Source of the DNA: PHAA01 sp034678805
Lineage (GTDB): Bacteria > Bacillota > Syntrophomonadia > Syntrophomonadales > Syntrophomonadaceae
Assembly: GCA_034678805.1 (NCBI GenBank)
Contig: JAXDBN010000062.1
Coordinates: 1 to 12,906 of the forward strand
Length of the DNA: 12,906 bases
Direction: 5' to 3'
Part shown: positions 6,803 to 12,906 of the stretch, in pieces
Numbering within the stretch: the first letter of the stretch is position 1
Layout: each line of letters opens with the position of its first letter
Position numbers and translations under genes: made by a program
The notes under the pieces: model-generated
The model's input: the letters and a program-made list of their open reading frames with translations, nothing else
Databases searched by the model: none
Told to the model about the DNA's origin: nothing

Positions 6803-7366
6803 TTAATTATCCTTTCCTGGCCAGGGAGAGAAGCCCCCAAAATCCAAACCGAACTGCATCAAGATCTTGCCCGCCAGGTGATTGACCTGATCCTGCAGGG
6901 AACGGGGAGAATTATAGAAGGTCAGCATTGGGGGCACAATTACGCAACCATTATCAGCTGCCTCAACCATGTTTTTGAGATGGACTTTACCAAGGGGTGT
7001 TTCCCGCGGGACCAGGATCACTTTCCGGCCTTCCTTCAAACAAACGTCGGCCGCCCGGGTCATAAGATTATCGGCAAAACCGTGCGCAACCGCGGCCAGG
7101 GTTTTCATGCTGCAGGGTATGATAACCATACCGTCGGTTTTGAAAGAACCGCTGGAAATGACTGCGGCCAGGTTGTTCATTTCATAGCAGAAATCAGCCA
7201 TAGCTATAACCTGGTCAATATCCAGGTCGGTTTCATGCCTGAAAGTGGTTTTGGCGCCATCGGAAATCAGCAGGTGGGTTTCAACCTGCTGGGCTTTCAA
7301 TGCTTTTAATAGCTCCACGCCTAGTATTACGCCGCTGGCCCCGGATATACCTATGATGATCCTCAT
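6803..7366 (-). CDS. ubiX: Flavin prenyltransferase UbiX/LpdB
   Basis: UbiX joins a dimethylallyl group to reduced FMN, making the prenylated FMN cofactor of UbiD-family (de)carboxylases. The 187-residue protein has the usual length and all main signatures: GISGASG (6-12), Ser35 in ISDGA, PCSMKTLAAVAHG (84-96), Arg104, PRETPL (120-125) and FYNSP with Tyr151, close to the C-terminus, where the substrate-phosphate and flavin contacts sit. The start ATG at 7366 has only a modest ribosome binding site (GGGCGGG). The gene lies 112 bp after the merR-type gene on the same strand with no visible terminator, and is followed directly by the lpdD-like gene. In organisms with quinones UbiX can also serve ubiquinone or menaquinone routes; pairing with LpdD favours aromatic acid decarboxylation. 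Confidence 0.93.
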   Translation of the reverse strand: MRIIIGISGASGVILGVELLKALKAQQVETHLLISDGAKTTFRHETDLDIDQVIAMADFCYEMNNLAAVISSGSFKTDGMVIIPCSMKTLAAVAHGFADNLMTRAADVCLKEGRKVILVPRETPLGKVHLKNMVEAADNGCVIVPPMLTFYNSPRSLQDQVNHLAGKILMQFGLDFGGFSPWPGKDN

Positions 7367-7478
7367 TTAACACCCGCCCTTGTCCATTTTGAAAACCGGG
7401 GATAAATATCCATAGCAGTAAGACCCGGTCCTTTAAAGCTTAATCCAGATTGACTGCTTGTTCAAGTGGAACGGCTTT

Positions 7479-7982
7479 CTATTTGCCGGTCAGTTTGGCC
7501 AGCCAGGATTTGCCCCGGTCCTCCTGCTCGCGGTGCCACAGCCGGATCAATTCATCGACCTGTTCATCCTTTTTGGCATCCCGCTGCCGCATTTTGGTTT
7601 CCAGCTGTTCTATCCGCTGCTGCAATTGCTTATTTTGGGATATCAGCTCATCATTCTGTTCGACGATCCGGTTTAAGACCGCCTTTAATTCCACCAGGTC
7701 AGCATTGCCGGCACCGGCGGGCTGAAAGGTTTGCACTGCGGTTTCCTGGCTTTCCTCCATGGTGGCCAGGGCCATGCGAATGGCAGTGCTGTTCAGGCCT
7801 TTCTCATTTTTTAACATCAAAATCAAACGCAGGGTCTCTATATCGGCTTCAGTGTACATACGATCGCCGCGCTCATCGCGTTTGATCTTTAATCTCAGGG
7901 TATGTTCAAGGTAACGCAGCGTATGTTGTTCAATTCCCAGCATTTCTGCTGCCTCACCGATTTTGTAATAAATCGTGTCCAT
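7479..7982 (-). CDS. MerR-family transcriptional regulator
   Basis: A 167-residue DNA-binding protein. Residues about 5-70 form the MerR winged helix: YKIGEAAEMLGIEQHTLRYL contains the helix-turn-helix, and the wing has RDERGDRMYTEADI. Residues about 95-140 are a polar, heptad-like helix (QNDELISQNKQLQQRIEQLE), the antiparallel dimerisation coil. No cysteine cluster or drug-binding domain follows, so it is not a classic metal or drug sensor; the short C-terminal tail is basic. The start is ATG at 7982, preceded by AAAAGG. It is the first gene of a likely merR-ubiX-lpdD unit and may control it, or itself. The ligand is not evident. Confidence 0.9.
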   Translation of the reverse strand: MDTIYYKIGEAAEMLGIEQHTLRYLEHTLRLKIKRDERGDRMYTEADIETLRLILMLKNEKGLNSTAIRMALATMEESQETAVQTFQPAGAGNADLVELKAVLNRIVEQNDELISQNKQLQQRIEQLETKMRQRDAKKDEQVDELIRLWHREQEDRGKSWLAKLTGK

Positions 7983-8075
7983 TCGGTAACCTTTTCTCCC
8001 CTCACTTCATAAATTGTTATCAGGTGAGGCAATTGAGTCCAAAAGGGCAGCAGACGCTCTCCGGCAACTTCACAA

Positions 8076-8138
8076 CCAGTTGTTAAACCAGGTAAAATAC
8101 CCCCCAGTTTGTTAACCTTGTTGTCAACTTGATTGTCA
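8076..8138 (-). promoter_or_regulatory. Direct-repeat region upstream of the MerR-type gene
   Basis: Two near-identical direct repeats, CCAGTTGTTAAACC (8076-8089) and CCAGTTTGTTAACC (8104-8117), lie 28 bp apart. Next to them TTGTCA occurs at 8121-8126 and 8133-8138. On the - strand, TTGACA (8127-8122) is a perfect -35 and TATTTT (8099-8094) a possible -10, but the 22-bp spacer is longer than the 19-20 bp usual for MerR-controlled promoters. These are probable regulator-binding repeats in the control region of the merR-ubiX-lpdD unit. The rest of the 292-bp gap to ubiB holds only the hairpin at 8243-8276. Confidence 0.35.
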
Positions 8139-8242
8139 GGCTCAAACTTTCTCCTTCTTTTGCTCATGATATAGTGCGGTAGTTAGCAAGTTGATTAATA
8201 AGCAATCTGTCAACCTCATCACCTTAACCATATATATGAGCA

Positions 8243-8276
8243 CAGCCGCCCTTTCATGTTGGACGGCTGATTTTTT
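8243..8276 (+). terminator. Hairpin at the 3' end of ubiB, terminator-like on the + strand
   Basis: CAGCCG (8243-8248) pairs with CGGCTG (8264-8269), extended by two inner C-G pairs after a mismatch, and is followed on + by ATTTTTT. It overlaps the ubiB stop region, and on the - strand no T-run follows the stem. As a canonical terminator it therefore acts on + transcripts, stopping antisense reading into ubiB. It may also protect the ubiB mRNA end. No + strand gene ends here. Confidence 0.55.
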
Positions 8277-9966
8277 ATGCTTTGTATTCCCGCTTCTGGC
8301 GGAGAAATGCGTGGGGCGGCGGGGTTTTTAGTTTGCGCCGGGTTTTGGTGCGACCCATCCTGGCTGGCAGCAACGGCAGCACAACAGCTGCGCCCAGTGC
8401 CCAGCGAGCCAGGATATAGGCCTGGTTAACCTGCAGGTAAGCGGCAGTCAGCAGGGCAAAACCGAAAACTACGGCTGCCGCCAGGTAGTAAGTAGCCCGG
8501 GTATTGGCAGCTATGGAATCTTCCAGGCTGCCAAGGGAAATTCTGACTGTCAGATCGCCTTTATCCATGCGGTGCAGGACCTTTTCGGCCAGAGGTGGTA
8601 TCTCAATAAGAGATGCCCCGAACCGGGTGGATTTTTCTTTAATAGCCTCCCAAACTCCGGCTTCTTTGCGGGCGAAGCTGGTCAAATATGGTTTGGCTTC
8701 ATCCAGGAAGTTGAAGTTGGCATCCAGACCTATACATATGCCGTACAAGGTTCCCAGGGCCCGTCCCATGAAAGTGAATTGAGCCGGGATCTGGAAGGGC
8801 TGTTCATACAGCAGCGATTCCAAATCGGTCAGGAATCCGCTGAAATCGGCGTTGGCGAAATCTATACCGGTGCCCAGGGTTTCCTCCAGGAGGAGCCCGA
8901 CGGCGCGAGCCACCAGTTCGGTGTCGGCATCATAGCGAAGAAAACCGATCTTTTTGAAATAACCGACCACCTGGATATTATCGCGTTTGACCAGGGCCAG
9001 GACCAGCTCGATCAAGGTCTCCTTCAAATCTGGCGGTATCGAGCCCACCATACCGAAGTCGATCATTACCAGTTTCCCTTCTGCGGTCACAAACAAGTTG
9101 CCGGGGTGGGGATCAGCATGGAAAAATCCATCCGCCAGTATTTGGTTTATATAGGTTTTAAGCAGGGTTCGGGCGATATTATTGCGATCCACCCCTAACC
9201 GGGCGAGTTCTTCGTAATTGGTAATCTTGATCCCTTCCATAAATTCCATGGTCAAGACCCGGTGGGTAGTGTAATTCCAGTAAATCTGCGGGAATAGAAT
9301 ATTCTCATCTTTGGTATTGGCGGCTATGGTTTCCGCATTATGACCTTCTTTTATATAGTCCAGTTCGTCTAATAGTGTGGCGGCAAATTCATCATAGATG
9401 GCATCCAAATCGATGCGGCGTTCCCAATCAGTCAATTTTTTTATGACTCTGACCACCAGGGCGATGGCTTTGAGATCAATACGAACCAATTCTTCAATGC
9501 CCGGGCGCTGGATCTTGATGGCTACCTCTTCGCCGCTGGTCAGCCAACCCCGGTGTACTTGTCCCAGCGATGCCGATGCCAGGGGCATTTCATCGACCCG
9601 TGCGTATATCTCGTTTAACGGACGGTTGAAATCCTCCTCCGCAACCTGGCGTATATCCTTGAAGGGTACGGCCTGGACCTCGTCCTGCAGGCCGGTCAGT
9701 TCGTTAATGGTAGGCTGGGGGAAAACATCCACCCTGGTACTGAAGAACTGCCCCAGTTTAATTAGGAGCCCGCCCAGATTGACAGCGGTATGGCGGAAAC
9801 GGCGAGCCTCAGAAACAAACAGCTTTTGGCGGTGAGCATCCGGCCATGCGCCGCTGTGCCACATCTTTTTAAATTTAATGGAATAAAAGGACCAAAATAT
9901 CTGCAGAAACAGATTGACCACGGTATAAAACCGGCTTATTCTGATCCAGGCAGTTCGATCACGCAT
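8275..9966 (-). CDS. ubiB: UbiB/ABC1 (ADCK) family atypical kinase-like protein
   Basis: Membrane-associated atypical kinase/ATPase family needed for quinone or other isoprenoid lipid metabolism. In the 563-residue form, the KxGQ signature is KLGQ at 70-73. The alanine-rich nucleotide loop is LASASLGQ (129-136), the VAIK lysine is Lys151, ELDY lies near 201-204, HADPHPGN at 283-290 supplies the catalytic and metal-binding residues, and DFG is at 303-305. Two hydrophobic segments near the C-terminus (about 493-511 and 517-536) are the usual membrane anchor, followed by a very basic tail. I start at ATG 9966, preceded by GGGAG; the frame is also open from GTG 9978, which has no ribosome binding site. 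All signature residues are present. Its place upstream of merR-ubiX-lpdD suggests a shared prenyl or quinone theme but not necessarily one operon. Confidence 0.93.
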   Translation of the reverse strand: MRDRTAWIRISRFYTVVNLFLQIFWSFYSIKFKKMWHSGAWPDAHRQKLFVSEARRFRHTAVNLGGLLIKLGQFFSTRVDVFPQPTINELTGLQDEVQAVPFKDIRQVAEEDFNRPLNEIYARVDEMPLASASLGQVHRGWLTSGEEVAIKIQRPGIEELVRIDLKAIALVVRVIKKLTDWERRIDLDAIYDEFAATLLDELDYIKEGHNAETIAANTKDENILFPQIYWNYTTHRVLTMEFMEGIKITNYEELARLGVDRNNIARTLLKTYINQILADGFFHADPHPGNLFVTAEGKLVMIDFGMVGSIPPDLKETLIELVLALVKRDNIQVVGYFKKIGFLRYDADTELVARAVGLLLEETLGTGIDFANADFSGFLTDLESLLYEQPFQIPAQFTFMGRALGTLYGICIGLDANFNFLDEAKPYLTSFARKEAGVWEAIKEKSTRFGASLIEIPPLAEKVLHRMDKGDLTVRISLGSLEDSIAANTRATYYLAAAVVFGFALLTAAYLQVNQAYILARWALGAAVVLPLLPARMGRTKTRRKLKTPPPHAFLRQKREYKA

Positions 9967-10000
9967 ATTTTCTCCCACTGACTCATTGCTTTTGAAGCTA

Positions 10001-10030
10001 ATTATAGCAGAGAATCGGAAAGACTAGAAA
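10001..10030 (-). promoter_or_regulatory. Possible promoter of ubiB
   Basis: On the - strand TATAAT (10006-10001) lies 35 nt before the chosen ubiB start. The -35 region is weak (TTTCTA at 18-bp spacing). The 141-bp gap to the divergent metalloprotease gene must hold both promoters; I see no strong box for the + direction. Confidence 0.4.
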
Positions 10031-10107
10031 CGATGACAACCCGTGAATCCTAAACGGATATATTTGCTGAAACATGTTAATATTAGGGAAAGAAAGGGGG
10101 ACGTCAG

Positions 10108-11229
10108 ATGAAGGTTTCTTTTACAATTGGCAGGATCAAGGGTATAGCGATTGAGATAAATATAAGCTGGTTTATCATATTTGCCCTGACCACATACATG
10201 CTGGCTACCTCTTTTTTCCCCCAGAATTACCCGGACTGGGCGCCCGCCGCCTGGTGGCTGCTGGGAGCCCTGATTTCCGTGCTGCTGTTTGCTTCGGTAT
10301 TACTGCATGAGCTTTCTCATTCCCTGGTATCCATACACTTGGGTTTGCCGGTTAAAAAAATCACCCTATTTATTTTCGGCGGGGTAGCCCAGATTGAAAG
10401 CGAACCTGATGATCCCGACAAAGAACTTAAGATCGCCCTGGCCGGCCCGGGTATGAGTATTTTACTATCGACTTTATTCCTGGCTGCCGCCAACCTATTG
10501 ATTTGGCTTAACGCACCAGAACCTGCGGTGGTCTTGTGCAGTTTCCTGTCTTATATAAACCTTACGCTGGCCATATTTAATCTGGTACCCGCTTATCCCC
10601 TGGATGGAGGGCGGGTGTTCAGAGCAGTGCTTTGGCGCTTTAGGGGTAACCTGCAAAGTGCCACCCGGATAGCGTCATCGGTGGGGGCAGCTTTTGGCTA
10701 TACCCTTATCTTCGCCGGGGTCTATTTGGTACTTTCCGGCAATTTTATTAATGGGGTGTGGTTTGCCTTTATCGGCTGGTTTATAGCCCAGGCGTCACAA
10801 TTAGGTTACCAACAGACGCTAATGGAAGACGTTTTTACCAAAATTCCGGTACGGAATTTCATGACCACCCAGGTGGTAGCAGTTGACTATCATATACCGG
10901 TGCAGGAATTGGTTGATAACTACTTCTACCGGTACAAGTTTATATGCTTCCCGGTCCGGGACGGCAATTCAATTATTGGATTGGTAAATTTAGATGCTGT
11001 AAAGAAACTGGGCCGGGAATCCTGGCAGCAAACCTCGGTAGGCAGGATTGCTATTGCCTTGCAGCCTGATTTAGTGGTGACCCCCGATGACACCGTTTCC
11101 CAGGCGATGGCCAAGCTGTTTAGAAACGGGGTAGGCAGAGTGCTGGTTATGGACCAGCAGCAACTGGCCGGGATCGTTTCCCGCACCGACGTCCTCAATT
11201 ATATGCGCATCCGCACCCAGTTACACTAG
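10108..11229 (+). CDS. Site-2 protease-type membrane metalloprotease (M50) with two CBS domains
   Basis: Intramembrane zinc protease of the SpoIVFB/S2P group with C-terminal CBS regulatory domains (373 aa). The first membrane segments lie at about 18-36 and 48-66. The zinc motif HELSH is at His67, Glu68 and His71, inside the membrane. The third ligand lies in NLVPAYPLDGGRV, Asp166. FGGVAQIESEP and AGPGMS between them are typical of the family. Two more hydrophobic segments follow to about 235. CBS repeats run from about 250 to 305 (starting near VRNFMTTQVVAVD) and 310 to 370, likely binding adenine nucleotides to gate activity. The start ATG is 7 nt after AAGGGGG (10094-10100). Substrate is unknown; the nearby - strand membrane proteins are only candidates. 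It is a single gene, divergent from ubiB and convergent with the next gene 49 bp away. Confidence 0.92.
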   Translation: MKVSFTIGRIKGIAIEINISWFIIFALTTYMLATSFFPQNYPDWAPAAWWLLGALISVLLFASVLLHELSHSLVSIHLGLPVKKITLFIFGGVAQIESEPDDPDKELKIALAGPGMSILLSTLFLAAANLLIWLNAPEPAVVLCSFLSYINLTLAIFNLVPAYPLDGGRVFRAVLWRFRGNLQSATRIASSVGAAFGYTLIFAGVYLVLSGNFINGVWFAFIGWFIAQASQLGYQQTLMEDVFTKIPVRNFMTTQVVAVDYHIPVQELVDNYFYRYKFICFPVRDGNSIIGLVNLDAVKKLGRESWQQTSVGRIAIALQPDLVVTPDDTVSQAMAKLFRNGVGRVLVMDQQQLAGIVSRTDVLNYMRIRTQLH

Positions 11230-11278
11230 GGACGTTCCTTCTGTAACACTCCGCAAGACTGTAACTGACTTTGTATCG

Positions 11279-12535
11279 TTATGTTTGGGTGAGACTAAGT
11301 TTGCGCACCCCGAGCGCTTCATGGTTCCACAGCAGGTCCTTTAACATTTCCGCTTCATGCTCTTTGCATTCAATTATCAATACAACTTCACTATCTTTGC
11401 CAGACGAGCGGTGGGACAAATATTTATGATTGGCAGCCAGTTTTATGACCAATCCGATCAAAAATCCTGCCCCAAAACCAATCAATCCCCACAGCAGTGG
11501 CCCCCAACGGAAATTGAAACCGTATATGGCCCCCATTAGGGCCAGGAAAGACCCAAGTATGAAGGGCAGGTCCAATAGACTCAACCCGTCGGATTGCTGC
11601 ATAGAATCGAACAACTTTGATCTTTCACCGCGTTTGTCCATGGGGACGGCCAAAATACTGTCCCTGGCGATACCTTTCATTTCTGCCGCCGTAATGGCTT
11701 TCTCCAGCGCTATGGAATGCCGGAAGGTCGAGATAATATACATTACACCACTCCCAATAAGCATTGTTGAAGGCATTTTGAATGAACTGTTTTGGTACTG
11801 GTCTTTTAGGAACCTGGCCTGTTCCCAATCAAATAGTTTATTGCTTTCCACCGTATTTACATAAGCATCGTAGACAGCAAAAAAATAAAGCGAGGGAATG
11901 TTCAAAAACCACTGTATGTTTAACATGGTTTTACCCTGTTCAAAATTACCGGCCCAGGTATGATGAATGGCTGGCAACAGGTTGGAGTAATAGACGATTA
12001 TAATAGACCAAATAAGAATGAAGGAAGCCGTGATGATACGATTAATAACCATTTGACCCGTCCCTGGAGCGACGAAAGACCACAAAGCTGACGACCAGGG
12101 TGATTTCTTATCCAGGTAGTTAATGCACAGGCTGTCCATTTTAAATGGCTTAAAGGCTGCCTCTTCCCGGGCTGCCAACAGATAGAGATTGTTTAGATCC
12201 TCAGTGGTCCGGTAACTGTCCCAGATGGCAAAAAAATAGGTGGGGATATAAATCAACATCCACCTGGTATCCAGGCACTGCTTGGCCATTTCAAAATTAC
12301 CCAGGAAAGAGTAATAAATAGTCATATTGATATGTCCCTGAAAATTTATCAACACCTCCCATGCAAACAGGAGAAAGCCCCGTAAATACTTAGATAGCAG
12401 CAGATGGCCTACTCCGGGAAACATGGCTGACCAGAACGCAATAACCCAGGGATTGCGGAGATGCAGTTGGGTGGTCCCTAAAGTGCTTACGTAAGCTGTA
12501 TAGCGCCTGCCCGGGTGGTTGTTATTCATGGTCAT
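11279..12535 (-). CDS. Membrane protein of unknown function with tandemly duplicated membrane domain
   Basis: I do not recognise a named family. In the 418-residue form, residues 28-108 and 145-225 are homologous with a constant 117-residue offset: NPW/SPW, PGVGH/PGTGQ, GNFEMAK/GNFEQGK and YFFAIWDSY/LYFFAVYDAY. Each copy has about three hydrophobic segments, a small membrane domain followed by a charged stretch. Residues about 258-300 and 382-417 look like two halves of a ferredoxin-like domain (FRHSIALEKAITAAEMKGI and VVLIIECKEHEAEMLKDLL). A glycine-rich membrane hairpin (about 320-368) lies between them, as in small stress-related membrane proteins of the DUF1269/YflT kind. ATG 12535 is chosen because AGAGG stands just upstream; a longer frame to 12661 lacks a binding site. 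It may be a sensor or scaffold; no catalytic motif is visible. Confidence 0.8.
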   Translation of the reverse strand: MTMNNNHPGRRYTAYVSTLGTTQLHLRNPWVIAFWSAMFPGVGHLLLSKYLRGFLLFAWEVLINFQGHINMTIYYSFLGNFEMAKQCLDTRWMLIYIPTYFFAIWDSYRTTEDLNNLYLLAAREEAAFKPFKMDSLCINYLDKKSPWSSALWSFVAPGTGQMVINRIITASFILIWSIIIVYYSNLLPAIHHTWAGNFEQGKTMLNIQWFLNIPSLYFFAVYDAYVNTVESNKLFDWEQARFLKDQYQNSSFKMPSTMLIGSGVMYIISTFRHSIALEKAITAAEMKGIARDSILAVPMDKRGERSKLFDSMQQSDGLSLLDLPFILGSFLALMGAIYGFNFRWGPLLWGLIGFGAGFLIGLVIKLAANHKYLSHRSSGKDSEVVLIIECKEHEAEMLKDLLWNHEALGVRKLSLTQT

Positions 12536-12830
12536 ATATCTGCCTCTTCTATATATTTCAGTGTTGATTATCAAAACCTCGTTGATAACCGGGATTAAAC
12601 GCATGACGGCAATAAAGGTATCTTGCCTCTGCGGTGAAAATGATACTGGGGTGGTAAGCATTTGTTTTAGGTTAACCAGTTGTGGTTGGGTTTATTAAGA
12701 GGCTTTACTCAATGGGGGAGTCAAGAGAAGCGTTTTTTTGGAGGCGCAGGCCGTAGAATAAGGGTGCCGAATTTTATTTCTTATTATCCTGTCCGGAAAT
12801 CACGCAAAAATTCTCAAATGAGGTGGCAGC
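12536..12830. other. Intergenic region between divergent reading frames
   Basis: About 295 bp without a convincing gene. TATTAT at 12782-12787 could be a + strand -10 box but lacks a -35. GGAGG at 12740-12744 is not followed by a useful start. I see no terminator, repeat or RNA gene. Confidence 0.4.
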
Positions 12831-12878
12831 ATGACAAAGAGGTTGACAAAAGAACGGCTGGAAGTTAAAATGTCATGA
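12831..12878 (+). CDS. Tentative 15-residue upstream ORF
   Basis: ATG at 12831 is preceded by AGGTGG and encodes MTKRLTKERLEVKMS before TGA. The stop overlaps the ATG at 12875 as ATGA, the classic arrangement of translational coupling. The peptide is basic and matches nothing I know. It could be a leader peptide or chance. Confidence 0.25.
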   Translation: MTKRLTKERLEVKMS

Positions 12879-12906
12879 CCATATGGTTTGAAAAACTTAA
12901 ATATAG
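12875..12906 (+). CDS. Possible start of a gene running off the window
   Basis: ATG at 12875 is followed by an open frame (MTIWFEKLKY) to the window end, with GGAAG 10 nt upstream. Ten codons are too few to identify a product. The ATGA overlap with the short ORF before it is the main support. Confidence 0.3.
   Translation, partial: MTIWFEKLKY

Noticed and set aside
6431..7309. 292-codon open frame on the + strand
   Set aside because: It lies antisense to ubiX and lpdD, both of which have clear family motifs; the translation has no recognisable domain and no good start site.
8086..8148. 20-codon - strand ORF starting with TTG after AAGGAG, possible leader peptide of merR
   Set aside because: The ribosome-binding spacing is fair, but the frame coincides with the direct repeats and the candidate -35 box, so it is more likely non-coding promoter DNA.
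7895..8167. 90-codon open frame on the - strand before merR
   Set aside because: It overlaps the merR start, has no ribosome binding site at its ATG, and covers the repeat-rich control region; the translation resembles nothing known.
12536..12661. N-terminal extension of the duplicated membrane protein to an ATG at 12661
   Set aside because: No ribosome binding site at 12661, whereas ATG 12535 has AGAGG just upstream; the extension would also cover the promoter region.
12680..12868. 62-codon + strand ORF near the right end
   Set aside because: No ribosome binding site and a low-information basic translation; the smaller coupled ORFs fit better.

Overview
The window looks like chromosomal DNA from an anaerobic Firmicute, most likely a Clostridia of the Syntrophomonas type. 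The basis is a long acyl-CoA dehydrogenase beside a butyryl-CoA:acetate-type CoA-transferase, AGGAGG-like ribosome binding sites, TTG and GTG starts, and compact hairpin/T-run terminators. The taxonomic call is inference. There are ten well-supported genes and one possible gene running off the right end. I see no tRNA, rRNA, CRISPR array or transposase.

Left part (1-5558, all on +): three separately terminated genes. They encode a 612-residue acyl-CoA dehydrogenase, a 446-residue CoA-transferase and a 482-residue PLP lyase of the tyrosine phenol-lyase/tryptophanase family. The first two fit short-chain acyl-CoA metabolism: CoA is moved between carboxylic acids and the acyl-CoA is oxidised or reduced. 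The lyase is clearly TPL-related but has lost several active-site residues. It follows a roughly 200-nt leader that holds a possible attenuator. After its terminator lies a 121-bp extended imperfect palindrome (5264-5384) that looks like a dispersed hairpin element.

Middle part (5559-9966): a + strand flavoprotein with an Isf-type cysteine cluster and an extra C-terminal zinc-ribbon-like CxxC pair meets, tail to tail, a - strand set. That set is a MerR-type regulator, a UbiX flavin prenyltransferase and an LpdD-like prenylated-flavin chaperone. Further upstream on the same strand is a UbiB/ABC1 kinase-like protein. UbiX and LpdD together point to maturation of a UbiD-type (de)carboxylase, but no ubiD is present here.

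Right part (9967-12906): divergent from ubiB is a site-2-protease-type membrane metalloprotease with two CBS domains. Convergent with it is a - strand membrane protein of unknown function. Its membrane domain is an exact 117-residue-period internal duplication, followed by an apparently split ferredoxin-like domain. The last 75 bases may hold a 15-codon ORF coupled by an ATGA overlap to a gene that leaves the window.

The most interesting points are the divergent TPL-like lyase and its leader, the ubiD-less ubiX-lpdD pair beside an Isf/zinc-ribbon flavoprotein, the duplicated membrane protein, and the 121-bp palindrome. I found no convincing complete new system. The aromatic/prenyl-FMN theme linking the lyase, flavoprotein and ubiX-lpdD is a hypothesis only.
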